Origin: a virus
Length of the DNA stretch: 29,074 nucleotides
Strand: one strand, 5' to 3'
IMG/VR virus record: IMGVR_UViG_3300042923_000432
Coordinates: 1 to 29,074 of that record
Under the pieces are notes generated by a model, which was given only the letters and a program-made list of their open reading frames with translations, was not told where the DNA came from and made no database searches. A program made the translations under genes and the position numbers. Positions 1 to 7,702 of the stretch are shown here, piece after piece (position 1 is the stretch's first letter; the number at the start of each line of letters is the position of its first letter).

Positions 1-843
1 AGTTACCCGAACAGCCTGAGCATCATGCACAAGGTCGCACCCCTGAAGCGATGTTAAATCTTGACGGGTAGGATCCGGCACCTGAGATAAACGCATCGCT
101 TGCCGGCGAATGGAGCGCTCAACATGATTACGCACTGTTCGAGCATTGCCGAAATGCGGTTTTCCCTTCTCAATCCACAGCACGCTGGTTAATGCGTCCA
201 GGTAATCTGGCGTAGCAGTAAACTCCTGATCGGCAAGCAACTGCTGGGCGATGAGAATCAAATCGGGCACGGCATAGTCAGGAAAATGCACACGATTGGG
301 GAAACGGGACCGAAGCCCGGGATTGCTGTCCAAAAAGGACTCCATGTCTTCGGGGTAACCTGCGGCAATCACCATGATCTCGTTGCGCATGTCCTCCATA
401 AGCTGAACAATGGTAGCAATCACTTTATCATCTGTCCGATGACTACTTTCCCCGTCAACAAACGCATACGCTTCGTCAATGAAGATCACGCCGCCTTTTG
501 CCTGCTTAAATTTATCTTGAATTGTCCGTTCCGCTTGGCCTACGTGAGGGTGTATTACATCAGCGTGATGAATTTCCACAAAGGGTAACTCATCGTTCGG
601 ATTGCGAGATCTTCTATTTAGCAGCCCTATTTGGGCGAAAGCTTCACCGATTAGGCGAGCTGCTGTCGTTTTCCCCGTACCCGGGTTTCCCGTGAAAATC
701 ATGTGATTCGTTTGAGCCTGGCATTTCAGGCCTTGTTTTTTACGCATAGCCGATATACGTGAAAATTGTATAATCTGCTTTACTTGGTCTTTTACATCAG
801 ACATGCCCGGCATTTCGCCCAATCGCTTAAGTGCTTCCCCCAC
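1..843 (-). CDS. AAA+ ATPase, CbxX/SpoVK-like (3' end beyond window)
   Basis: The frame is open from a GTG at 843 to the window edge, giving 281 residues without the C-terminus. The Walker A motif GNPGTGKT is at about residues 52-59, Walker B VIFIDEA at 119-125, a VIAAGYPEDM segment at 158-167, and NPGLRSRF with likely arginine fingers at 174-181. This order is typical of CbxX/CfqX and SpoVK AAA+ proteins, which are hexameric ATPase remodellers. The GTG start lies about 10 bases after AGAAGGA inside the polymerase stop region; a TTG at 852 is possible but sits too close to that ribosome site. It is the gene after the phage DNA polymerase in the same transcript, so a role in remodelling replication complexes is an inference. 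A sporulation role is not implied by homology to SpoVK. Confidence 0.85.
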   Translation of the reverse strand, partial: MGEALKRLGEMPGMSDVKDQVKQIIQFSRISAMRKKQGLKCQAQTNHMIFTGNPGTGKTTAARLIGEAFAQIGLLNRRSRNPNDELPFVEIHHADVIHPHVGQAERTIQDKFKQAKGGVIFIDEAYAFVDGESSHRTDDKVIATIVQLMEDMRNEIMVIAAGYPEDMESFLDSNPGLRSRFPNRVHFPDYAVPDLILIAQQLLADQEFTATPDYLDALTSVLWIEKGKPHFGNARTVRNHVERSIRRQAMRLSQVPDPTRQDLTSLQGCDLVHDAQAVRVT

Positions 844-848
844 CCTAA

Positions 849-2810
849 TCAATCCTTCTGATAAAATTTAGTAACAAACCCGTCAGCCTTCAGCGGCAGT
901 CCCGGCGCCCATGGGATCGGCTGCGCCATGATCTCCAGTACCCGGTCAAGGTCCTCCGTCCTTCCGACCTCGATGCCTACCTCGTCATGAACGTGCAGCA
1001 CCGTTTCGAATCCGGTCTGTTCGAGACGGATCAGCGACACGGCCAAGCAGTCCCGTGCGATCGCCTGGACAACGTTCTCCGTCAGCTTCCCGCCGTACGT
1101 GGACAGCACCGTCCATTTCTTTGTTTGCTGGTCCATGCCCCAATAGTGAAGCGCCTGCTTGCCGAAATCGTTCTCCTTGAGGAATGGCTTCGCATAGTAC
1201 AGCTTCCGGCCGCTTGGGAGCTGGATTGTGAAGAAGTCCTGCCCCGTTCCGTAATGGCTTTCCCGGGCGAAGATCAGCCCCTTTACCCCCACCGCCTGAC
1301 CGGTCTCCATAACCTCCAGTGCGGCTGCTTCTAGGCTGAACCACAGGTCAACAATTCGCCGGTTAGCGTTGCGCCACCGAAGCACGATCTCGGGAAGCTC
1401 ATCTTCCGTTAGCCCTTGATCTAGTGCCCCCATCGCGATCAACGCGCCCTTCCCGCCTTGGTACCCGAGAGCCAGCTCGGCCACTTTCCCCTTTTGACGC
1501 AGATCGCTGCCCTTGCCGATCTCCTCGATCGGAACGCCGAACATCTGCGAAGCCGACGCTTCATAGATCTTGCCGTGCGTCGCGAATACATCCAGTCTCC
1601 ACTGCTCTCCGGCCAGCCAGGCGATGACGCGGGCCTCGATCGCCGAATAATCCGCGACCCCTAGATCTTTACCGTCAGGAGCGATAAACGCCGTCCGGAT
1701 CAGCTGCGACAGTGTATCCGGCACATTGCCGTACATGAATTTGAGCATAGGCACGTTCTGAGAGGAAACGAGCTGCCGTGCAAACTCCAATGTAGAAAGA
1801 TAATTGCGTGGTAGATTCTGAATCTGCACAAGCCGCCCAGCCCAGCGCCCCGTCCGGTTCGCACCGTAGAACTGGAGCAACCCACGTACCCGGCCATCAC
1901 TGCAAGCAGCCGCGCGCATCGCCGCGTACTTCTTGGTGCTTGTTTTGGAAAGTTCCTGCCGGATCTCCAGGACGCGCTTTGCATCGCCGTCGTCAAGCTT
2001 GCCGATTAACTTGCTTACGGTCCCTTTTTGCAGGTTCTCGACCTCTTCTCCGGTCTCTTCCTCCAGCCATTTCGAAAGCTGCTGTACGCTCTTCGGGTTA
2101 TCGAGCCCGGTCAGCTTAATCGCTTCTTGCCGCAGTTCCGCGGTTACCGTCTCGTCTACTGCCAGCGCCCCCTCGACCATATCCAGATCGCAGGCCAGCC
2201 CGCGGGCATTGATTCGTTGGTCGAGCTCCCATAGCTTTTGTTCCTGTTCCGGAACCGGGAAAACAGAGAGGCGGCGAAGCATTTCCATTTCGGCAACGAC
2301 GTCGCCGACACAGTAGTCCTTAAAGAGCTTCCACTTGTCCGGCTCGTGATGCGGCAGCGTCCGGGTCCGGCCGCCGTTCGTCTTGGTTGGCTTGCACGGC
2401 ACACAGAAAGTCCGGATCAGCGCCCCGCCCGTTCCAAGCTTGCGTTTATCCTGCTGGATGCCCATCGCTTCGCCAGTCGGGCCCAGCCCCGAAGTATAGC
2501 CACAGTATAGGCCGTGCATCATCGTGCAGCGCCATTGCTCGATTGGCGAATGCATTACACTGTTGATGCAGTACCACTCGAAAGCGGCATTGTATGCGTG
2601 CTTGACGACATGGGGGTCATATAAAGCGTGTATAACCTCCATTGGCAATGACTCTTTCTGTGCCAGGTCGACGATCTGCACAGGGCCGAAGTCCCACGAA
2701 TAAGCGAAGAGCAGGATCTCGAAATCAGGTGACTGTGCATATTTGTAAGCGCCGGCTTTCTTAATGTCAACGCTGGAGAAAGTCTCAATGTCTATAGATA
2801 AATGCCGCAT
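849..2810 (-). CDS. Family A DNA polymerase with 3'-5' exonuclease domain
   Basis: This 653-residue protein is a phage replicative DNA polymerase of family A (Pol I/T7 type). The N-terminal DnaQ-like proofreading domain has D7-x-E9 in DIETFSS, N74 in the exoII region and Y166...D170 in exoIII. The polymerase domain has motif A DYSAIEARV at 387-395, motif B R438...K442...Y450 and motif C HDE at 608-610, so all catalytic residues are present. There is no 5' nuclease domain, which is usual for phage versions. The ATG follows GAAAGGAG by 6 bases. It lies downstream of the ssDNA-binding protein and upstream of the AAA+ gene, separated from the former by a short hairpin with a T tract. It would copy the phage genome. 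Confidence 0.96.
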   Translation of the reverse strand: MRHLSIDIETFSSVDIKKAGAYKYAQSPDFEILLFAYSWDFGPVQIVDLAQKESLPMEVIHALYDPHVVKHAYNAAFEWYCINSVMHSPIEQWRCTMMHGLYCGYTSGLGPTGEAMGIQQDKRKLGTGGALIRTFCVPCKPTKTNGGRTRTLPHHEPDKWKLFKDYCVGDVVAEMEMLRRLSVFPVPEQEQKLWELDQRINARGLACDLDMVEGALAVDETVTAELRQEAIKLTGLDNPKSVQQLSKWLEEETGEEVENLQKGTVSKLIGKLDDGDAKRVLEIRQELSKTSTKKYAAMRAAACSDGRVRGLLQFYGANRTGRWAGRLVQIQNLPRNYLSTLEFARQLVSSQNVPMLKFMYGNVPDTLSQLIRTAFIAPDGKDLGVADYSAIEARVIAWLAGEQWRLDVFATHGKIYEASASQMFGVPIEEIGKGSDLRQKGKVAELALGYQGGKGALIAMGALDQGLTEDELPEIVLRWRNANRRIVDLWFSLEAAALEVMETGQAVGVKGLIFARESHYGTGQDFFTIQLPSGRKLYYAKPFLKENDFGKQALHYWGMDQQTKKWTVLSTYGGKLTENVVQAIARDCLAVSLIRLEQTGFETVLHVHDEVGIEVGRTEDLDRVLEIMAQPIPWAPGLPLKADGFVTKFYQKD

Positions 2811-2834
2811 ATATTCTCCTTTCGGGGAAAGAAA

Positions 2835-2857
2835 AGGGGCCCCGTGAAGAAGCCCCT
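2835..2857 (-). terminator. Intra-operon hairpin with T tract before the polymerase
   Basis: Read on the minus strand, a GGGGC/GCCCC stem with an 11-12 base loop is followed by TTTTC. It lies between the stop of the ssDNA-binding gene and the ribosome site of the polymerase. It could attenuate readthrough, lowering polymerase relative to the abundant ssDNA-binding protein. The stem is short, so termination is likely partial. Confidence 0.5.
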
Positions 2858-2863
2858 ATTTCC

Positions 2864-3721
2864 TTAAATCCCCCAAACGCCCCCGCCTTGCAGCGGCTTG
2901 CCTGTGATCGGATCAATCTGCGGTTGGGGTGGTTGCCCATAGCCCGGCTGCGCAGGCGGTTGGCCGTAGGCAGGTGGCTGTTGACCGTAGCCTTGTTGCC
3001 CCGGTTGGTTGTAAGTCTGACCGTAACCGGGCTGCTGACCATAACCGGGTTGAACCGGGGGCTGCTGGCCGTAGCCAGGCTGCGCGGGTGGCTGTCCATA
3101 TGCTGGCGGTTGACTGTAACCGGGCTGTTGATTGTATTGCTGGGGCGGTATTTGGTCGAAGCCCTGCGGCGCTTCCCCAAAATCTGCAGCTGCGGTACGA
3201 CCTCCCCCGCTAAGAGGAACACCGTCTTCGAGCTTTTGAACGTTGCCCAGTCCGCAACCGATCCCTTTCTTCCCCTCGGCATTGTAAGGGAAAAACCGAA
3301 TCGATACCCGAGCATACACGCCGGAATAAATCTCGGACTGATTCATAATCGGGTTAAGGTTCGCATCGACAATGTCCGGCTTCCGATCCGCCTTACTGGA
3401 CGCGGTAAGCACCCAATGCCCTTTGCACTCAGGACCGAACGGCATGCCATCGCTAGGCTTTACACCGTCGCCGTCATGAATTGGCATGTGGATCAGCGGG
3501 GGACGTACACCATTCCAAACTTTCCCCGTTCCATCCTGCACTGCTGCGTTAATCGCGGCATCCAGCCGCTGCTTGGTCGCAAAATCGGTCTTAGGGATCA
3601 GCAGGGTCGCGCTAAATTTAGGTTCCTTCCCCTGCTGCTTGGCATAAGGCGTGAAGAGGTGAACAAAGCTAAGTCTTACCTTTCCTGTTACTACCCGTTG
3701 CGCGTCTTGGTTTGTTGTCAT
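2864..3721 (-). CDS. DUF2815-type phage ssDNA-binding protein with PQYG-rich tail
   Basis: The 285-residue protein has an N-terminal domain (about 1-175) of the DUF2815 family, which is found in phage replication operons and is related in role to T7 gp2.5-like single-strand binding proteins. Residues around [16 protein letters not shown] and [11 protein letters not shown] are the recognisable start of the family. Residues 192-268 form a low-complexity tail with about ten tyrosines in repeats such as QPGYGQQPP; the protein ends with a compact VWGI after IDPITGKP. The start codon overlaps the stop of the DUF2800 gene (ATGA), so the two are translationally coupled. Known SSBs use disordered tails to recruit partners, so this tail may do the same; that is inference. 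Confidence 0.88.
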   Translation of the reverse strand: MTTNQDAQRVVTGKVRLSFVHLFTPYAKQQGKEPKFSATLLIPKTDFATKQRLDAAINAAVQDGTGKVWNGVRPPLIHMPIHDGDGVKPSDGMPFGPECKGHWVLTASSKADRKPDIVDANLNPIMNQSEIYSGVYARVSIRFFPYNAEGKKGIGCGLGNVQKLEDGVPLSGGGRTAAADFGEAPQGFDQIPPQQYNQQPGYSQPPAYGQPPAQPGYGQQPPVQPGYGQQPGYGQTYNQPGQQGYGQQPPAYGQPPAQPGYGQPPQPQIDPITGKPLQGGGVWGI

Positions 3722-4914
3722 TGGTCGTTTCCTCCATTATCGTTAAAGTCGTCTGCAGCGCTTAATCGTGTAATCGCTTCTCGTTTATCTTCAATTGGTG
3801 CCAGAGTCGGGGCTCCAGCCTTTTTCAACACATGACCTGGGGTTTCTAGCAGCTCCTTGTACTGCTTCTTACCAAGTGCTTCTTCAAGCTGCGGCGGCGT
3901 CAGCGGCTCACGATTGTACAAAAGCGCTTCGTCAATGCCTTTCGCTCTCAGATGTGCGAATGCCGCATCGAGATTGGTATAGTCTCGGCTGCCGCGCCCT
4001 TCTACTGCCTTCCAGCCAGGTACACGCTCCCCGGTGAGGATCCGCGAAAGCGCGATATTTTTGAGCCCTTTATACCAGGACACAATCCCTTCAGCTCTGT
4101 GCAGCGCGTCGCCGACCTCCTCCCACGAAATCAGGGGTGGCTTAAGCGGCGCTTTGCCCCCTACCGACATAAACTGTTCAACCCTAGCTCGGCACGTGTC
4201 CCGAGCCCGGCAAAATCCACAATGCTCCCCGACAACGTACTCGCCCTCGCCGGCATATGCGGCCGCGGCGACCGGCTTGATGGATTCGCCCCATGCAATG
4301 AGCTCTGCTGCAGGAAGCGACCATTCCGACGGACGTTCCCATACTTTCGGTTGGAAGATTGCTAGGTGAACCGTTTCAATTTCGTACAGCAGCGAATAGG
4401 CACGCAACGCCCCAAGCGCATACAGCTTCATTTGCGGATTATCCTCGGCTTCCACCGGCACGCCCTTACCGTTTTTGTAGTCGATGATGTGCAACTCTTT
4501 GCTGCCGATCACGATGCAGTCCCCCGTACCGAAGCCCTCGGGAACGATATGGCTGTAATCCAGCCGGCGCTCGATGGCGATATAGGGCGGCGAACTAAAG
4601 CCGTGGACTACCCCCTGCACATATTCCAGATAGGAGGTCGTGTTCGTATCCATATCCGGCTCGTACAAAGGGTTTGCCTTGAACTTTTTCATGGCTGCTG
4701 CAAACTTCTGCGGCCCGATCGGCTCCACGAAATACTTTCGCAGCTTCAGCTCCGCAATCTCGTGGGCCAGCGTGCCCTTCTTAGCCGCCTCGCTCTCCGT
4801 ATCCGGAAGCGTTGCTTCAAGCCGTGCGCTCGGCGGGCAAGCCAGCCAGCGGTGCGCCCCGCTGGCCGACAGAAGCGCATGGGCGCGCTCCGCGTGTGCT
4901 ACCTGCTGCGTCAT
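3718..4914 (-). CDS. DUF2800 PD-(D/E)XK nuclease, Cas4/RecB-like
   Basis: The start is taken at ATG 4914, which overlaps the upstream stop as ATGA, giving 398 residues; an in-frame start at 5010 would bury 97 bases of the preceding gene. The protein shows a RecB/Cas4-like nuclease fold: H51 in GTLAHE, D132 in GTGD, D145-x-K147 in IIDYKNGKG, and Q161...Y165. An early cysteine (C26 in WLACPPS) and a cluster C232-x2-C235-x5-C241 match the four-cysteine iron-sulfur pattern of Cas4/AddB-type nucleases. DUF2800 proteins sit with DUF2815 and polymerase genes in many phages and are thought to act in recombination or DNA-end processing. The nuclease assignment is good; the exact substrate is unknown. 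Confidence 0.88.
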   Translation of the reverse strand: MTQQVAHAERAHALLSASGAHRWLACPPSARLEATLPDTESEAAKKGTLAHEIAELKLRKYFVEPIGPQKFAAAMKKFKANPLYEPDMDTNTTSYLEYVQGVVHGFSSPPYIAIERRLDYSHIVPEGFGTGDCIVIGSKELHIIDYKNGKGVPVEAEDNPQMKLYALGALRAYSLLYEIETVHLAIFQPKVWERPSEWSLPAAELIAWGESIKPVAAAAYAGEGEYVVGEHCGFCRARDTCRARVEQFMSVGGKAPLKPPLISWEEVGDALHRAEGIVSWYKGLKNIALSRILTGERVPGWKAVEGRGSRDYTNLDAAFAHLRAKGIDEALLYNREPLTPPQLEEALGKKQYKELLETPGHVLKKAGAPTLAPIEDKREAITRLSAADDFNDNGGNDQ

Positions 4915-5417
4915 ATCTTGGCCCCCAGGCTGCGCAAGAACATGGCGAATTCTCCGTAATGCGCTTTGTCCAGGGACGAAAGAGCTGCAGCCCCGCGCTG
5001 GTTGATCCACGCCAGCAGCTCCGGGCTCCGGCCTGCATCGATCAGTGGCCCAGCCGCAACGCCAAGCTGTTCCATTGTGTAAGTAGGGGCGTCAGTCGGC
5101 ACTCCGGCAGGCGGCTGCTGGACGGGCTGTTGCGGTTGCGCCGGCTGTGGAGGAGCTACAGGCACAGCTGGCGTATAAGCTGGCGGCTGTTGACTGTATG
5201 CCGGCTGTTGGCTGTATGCCGGCTGTTGCGGCTGCTGGGCATACGCGGGCTGTGCCGAAGGCTCTGTATAAACGGGCTGCGCTGGCTGCTGCATCGGAAG
5301 CGCAGGCGCTGCCGGCTCAGCTACTACAGGCTGCGGGAACTTAGCCCCCAAAGCATTTGCTAAATTGTTGATTGCGCCAACCAGCTCCGGCGCCTGAATG
5401 TTGATCGATATTTGCAT
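4911..5417 (-). CDS. Replication-operon protein with Pro/Gln/Tyr-rich linker
   Basis: The start is set at ATG 5417, nine bases after AGGAGG; an in-frame ATG at 5435 actually overlaps that ribosome site. The 168-residue product has a short helical N-terminus (MQISINIQAPELVGAINNL), a Pro/Gln/Ala/Tyr-rich linker at about 28-112 with PAYSQQ repeats, and a folded C-terminal region at 113-168 ending in [15 protein letters not shown] do not recognise a characterised family. The linker resembles in composition the tail of the DUF2815 protein two genes downstream, and the gene is coupled to the DUF2800 nuclease by ATGA. A scaffolding or loading role in replication or recombination is a guess. Confidence 0.8.
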   Translation of the reverse strand: MQISINIQAPELVGAINNLANALGAKFPQPVVAEPAAPALPMQQPAQPVYTEPSAQPAYAQQPQQPAYSQQPAYSQQPPAYTPAVPVAPPQPAQPQQPVQQPPAGVPTDAPTYTMEQLGVAAGPLIDAGRSPELLAWINQRGAAALSSLDKAHYGEFAMFLRSLGAKI

Positions 5418-5559
5418 GAATGATAGCCTCCTCATTAATTTCGCGGATACAATAGTTACAAGCCATAATGCCGTTCCATTCTTGCAAAAACGTCGGGTGC
5501 GCCTCTTGGCCGCAAACGTCGCATTCGGGAAGAAGTAGATAAATAGCGACCTTGCTCAT
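5341..5559 (-). CDS. Small CxxC/CxxC zinc-ribbon-like protein
   Basis: The 72-residue product begins at an ATG that overlaps the AbrB stop (ATGA). C13-x2-C16 and C34-x2-C37 form a four-cysteine set expected to bind zinc. Its last 25 codons overlap the next gene in another frame by 77 bases, an unusually long overlap; the C-terminal part (HSGAGAGWRNQQ) has the look of sequence constrained by the overlapping frame. The cysteine pairs resemble those at the end of the preceding AbrB protein. The function is unknown. Confidence 0.68.
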   Translation of the reverse strand: MSKVAIYLLLPECDVCGQEAHPTFLQEWNGIMACNYCIREINEEAIIHANIDQHSGAGAGWRNQQFSKCFGG

Positions 5560-5828
5560 GGCACAGCGGGAAACAATCGATCTATATGTTTGGCCATCAC
5601 TTCAACACACGGTTTGCAGATGATTCTTCCGTTGAAATTGCTCATGTCGCCGCGAATTTCCCCGCACACAACGCAACCGGGGGCGTACTTCTTCAGGACG
5701 ATCTGCTCCCCTTGAACGAAAACTTCCACCGGATCGCCTTCTTTAATTCCAAGCGTCCTCCGCAATTCTTTCGGAAGAACAATCCGACCAAGCTCGTCAA
5801 TTCGTCTCACAATGCCTGTTGCTTTCAT
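5556..5828 (-). CDS. AbrB/SpoVT-type transcription regulator with C-terminal zinc ribbon
   Basis: The 90-residue product has an N-terminal swapped-hairpin AbrB DNA-binding domain (GIVRRIDELGRIVLPKELR at 5-23, then LGIKEGDPVEVF) and a C-terminal extension with C52-x2-C55 and C71-x2-C74. AbrB proteins are transition-state regulators that dimerise to bind AT-rich DNA. The start follows AAGGAGG by about 11 bases. Phage-borne AbrB homologues are common in Bacillales and may tune host or phage transcription; its place in the replication operon suggests early expression. The target sites cannot be read from this window. Confidence 0.93.
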   Translation of the reverse strand: MKATGIVRRIDELGRIVLPKELRRTLGIKEGDPVEVFVQGEQIVLKKYAPGCVVCGEIRGDMSNFNGRIICKPCVEVMAKHIDRLFPAVP

Positions 5829-5849
5829 ATTGATAGGATTCCTCCTTGA

Positions 5850-6026
5850 TTAGTTGTCTTCCGCGCTTACTTTCTTGGCGCCGATCCCCTCGGCCAGATG
5901 CTGCAACGTGCAATACACGTCACAGCCGAACTTCCAAACCTTCTCACCGGGGTAAATCGGCTGCTGACAGCTGTTGAGCGCACACTCGTCGATTTGCTCA
6001 TACGTCTCACCATTTTTCGGAAACAT
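5850..6026 (-). CDS. Small four-cysteine protein (58 aa)
   Basis: An ATG at 6026 follows AAGGAGG by 5 bases and opens a 58-codon frame. Cysteines at 15, 20, 35 and 39 are arranged as C-x4-C and C-x3-C, suggesting a small zinc-binding fold. It lies in the early operon just upstream of the AbrB gene, 23 bases from its start. There is no recognised family. It is the third small cysteine-pair protein in a row, with the AbrB protein and the 72-residue protein downstream. Confidence 0.72.
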   Translation of the reverse strand: MFPKNGETYEQIDECALNSCQQPIYPGEKVWKFGCDVYCTLQHLAEGIGAKKVSAEDN

Positions 6027-6094
6027 ACGTTCCTCCTTGCTCCATTGAAGCGTTGTGCGTTACAATGAAGCTAACAATTTTATTCTTTTCTGAA

Positions 6095-6247
6095 TTAGCT
6101 GCCCTGGCCGGCGGCTTTTTCGTTTTCCCCATAAAATACTTCGTAGTCCTCGACTGCATCCCCGATCGAAATCACCCGGGCTTCGTCCTGGCGATCGCCG
6201 TCACAAGCATCGGCAATCCATTTAACCGTTTGCTGAGCCTCGCGCAT
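6095..6247 (-). CDS. Small acidic protein (50 aa), unknown
   Basis: The chosen ATG at 6247 lies 8 bases after a very strong AAGGAGGTGA that itself starts at the stop codon of the Toprim gene. A longer in-frame start at 6283 would overlap that gene and place the ribosome site inside the coding sequence. The product, beginning MREAQQTVKWI and containing DGDRQDEARV, is acidic and probably helical at its N-terminus. No family is recognised. The tight spacing suggests joint expression with the Spo11/TopoVIA-like protein. Confidence 0.6.
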   Translation of the reverse strand: MREAQQTVKWIADACDGDRQDEARVISIGDAVEDYEVFYGENEKAAGQGS

Positions 6248-6263
6248 CTGCTGTATCACCTCC

Positions 6264-7154
6264 TTAACCATACTTTTCTTCAATCTCTGACCAATTCGTT
6301 GCGGCAGCTCGCAGAGTCACTTTTGCTGATTCCTCTCGCTCTTTCGCCGCTTCAAAGGCTTCCAAGTCGCAATATTGGAGCACTTTCTCCCGAATCAGAT
6401 CTTCGATGACTTCAGGTTTCAAAGCGTCCAGTTCCCAGCACTCATGGCCAAATTCTTCGATATATTTGGTTGCACGGCTGTCGGTAAGTTTCGTCGGATT
6501 CGGCGGCGGGCTGTACTGCTCGATCTGATTGAAATTTAAGGCGATTCGTTCAAACTCCACGCTTACCCCGAACAATTCAAGTCGGTCTACGATATCCCGG
6601 CTCATGTCTTTGCCACTTGGATCATGGTCGCCAAGGTGGATAATGTGAATTTCCTTCTGCCCGGCTACATCTTCGAGCCGTTGCGCCGCACTCCACATTT
6701 CGGATTGGCTGACGTAGCCACGGCAGCTAAAGTACGGTACATCGAGTTTCTCGCATATCTGACCGACTATGCCAACGAGAGCATCCTTCTCGACCCATAC
6801 CTCGACGTAGTTGTCCTGGTCCTCCCATTTGTCGATCGCATAGCTGTAGGCAGCCGAGTGGATAATGCTTCCCGGTGAAGACCAATGGCTGTTTTTCCGA
6901 AGATTTCGCGTCCGGTCTTCTATGGCGTCCCAGTCAATAAGCCCGGACATCCGGCCGTCTGAAATTAGATTTCCGAGGTTCTTATAAGACCGCTCATTGT
7001 TTGGAATCACGTCCCGAGCCACAAGCTGATAATATACCTGCCGGAGCGTGAGGCTGTACCCTTTCGCCTGGTATTCGGCGATTATCCCGTTGACGCGTTC
7101 GATTAACCGTAAGCTTTCTGGTCGAAAGTTAATTTCCCGGTAGCAGATTTTCAT
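6264..7154 (-). CDS. Spo11/TopoVIA-related Toprim protein, Mini-A-like
   Basis: The 296-residue protein combines a winged-helix-like N-terminal part with RQVYY at 38-42, matching the region that carries the catalytic tyrosine in Spo11 and topoisomerase VI subunit A, and a Toprim domain. The Toprim glutamate is E122 in VWVEKDALVG, the DxD pair is D176 and D178 in HLGDHDPSGKD, and SCRGYVSQSE at 143-152 fits the strand between them. This pairing of domains is diagnostic of the type IIB topoisomerase A family. At about 300 residues it is shorter than TopoVIA and best fits the solitary Mini-A group known from mobile elements. No GHKL ATPase B subunit is encoded in the window. It could cleave or nick DNA during replication, recombination or packaging; that is inference. 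Confidence 0.82.
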   Translation of the reverse strand: MKICYREINFRPESLRLIERVNGIIAEYQAKGYSLTLRQVYYQLVARDVIPNNERSYKNLGNLISDGRMSGLIDWDAIEDRTRNLRKNSHWSSPGSIIHSAAYSYAIDKWEDQDNYVEVWVEKDALVGIVGQICEKLDVPYFSCRGYVSQSEMWSAAQRLEDVAGQKEIHIIHLGDHDPSGKDMSRDIVDRLELFGVSVEFERIALNFNQIEQYSPPPNPTKLTDSRATKYIEEFGHECWELDALKPEVIEDLIREKVLQYCDLEAFEAAKEREESAKVTLRAAATNWSEIEEKYG

Positions 7155-7175
7155 GGTCTTTGTTCCCTCCCCCTC

Positions 7176-7403
7176 TCAATACAGCTTCATAACCTTGTCG
7201 TACTCAGGCATCAGCTGCTCGAACCATGCCCAGTCCCTCGTTTGCCTGGCCAAGTGGAGTTTGTTCAAAACTGCCGCGTATCGCCACTCCCGGTACACAA
7301 TAAACTTGTGCGACTCGCGCAGCTCGTGAGCCTCCGTTGGGGTTAGCTCCCGTTCAAACATGACGCCTACGATCTCCAGCAGCCGCTTGTCGACGGTGCT
7401 CAT
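7176..7403 (-). CDS. Early phage protein, unknown (75 aa)
   Basis: The ATG at 7403 overlaps the upstream stop as ATGA. The product is mostly helical in appearance, with several aromatic residues (YREWRYAAVLNKLHLARQ and WAWFEQLMPEYDKV). I do not recognise the family. It lies between the HTH protein and the Spo11-like protein in the early operon and is certainly co-transcribed with them. Confidence 0.75.
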   Translation of the reverse strand: MSTVDKRLLEIVGVMFERELTPTEAHELRESHKFIVYREWRYAAVLNKLHLARQTRDWAWFEQLMPEYDKVMKLY

Positions 7404-7702
7404 TTGGCAGCACCCGCATAGTTTTCTGCTTCTCGATCCTTAATCCATTTGTCCAAGCTGCTGGAACTGAATAGGTAACGCGGGTTTCTGCTTCCGTCAG
7501 ATCCAACCGTCCGATAAGGAACTTTCTTAGTACGACAAAGATTCCGGAGTGTGTAATCACTCATTCCCAGGTAGTCACAAGCTTCTTGAAATGTCAGCGT
7601 TACATCGGACTGGACGTTCAAACTTTCACGAATCCGACGTTCTGCTGCGGCGACTTCCTCGACAATGATGGCTCGAATGGCGGCTTCGATTGAAACGTTC
7701 AT
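7400..7702 (-). CDS. Excisionase-type helix-turn-helix protein
   Basis: The 100-residue product has an N-terminal amphipathic helix (about 1-30) and a winged-helix HTH of the excisionase/MerR-like class: LTFQEACDYLGMSDYTLRNL at about 37-56, then KKVPYRTVG and RYLFSSSSLDKWI. Such proteins bind DNA as recombination directionality factors or small regulators. The start overlaps the stop of the Rha gene (ATGA). It is a candidate excisionase for the integrase, but it is encoded in the early operon 2.4 kb away rather than beside int, and a replication-initiator adaptor role is equally possible. Confidence 0.8.
   Translation of the reverse strand: MNVSIEAAIRAIIVEEVAAAERRIRESLNVQSDVTLTFQEACDYLGMSDYTLRNLCRTKKVPYRTVGSDGSRNPRYLFSSSSLDKWIKDREAENYAGAAK

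Noticed and set aside
2888-3150. CRISPR-like repeat array
   Set aside because: The short tandem repeats are in frame codons for a GYGQ-rich protein tail, lack regular unique spacers and have no cas genes nearby.
2888-3835. A 315-codon plus-strand open frame
   Set aside because: It is antisense to the repeat-rich DUF2815 gene and the end of the DUF2800 gene; the repeats on the coding strand keep the opposite frame open and its translation is Arg/Leu-rich without any domain.
4366-4959. A 197-codon plus-strand open frame
   Set aside because: It lies wholly antisense to the DUF2800 nuclease gene, has no ribosome site and no recognisable motif.
6264-7154. OLD-family or primase Toprim protein
   Set aside because: No ABC ATPase or zinc-finger primase part is present, and RQVYY before the Toprim domain fits Spo11/TopoVIA.
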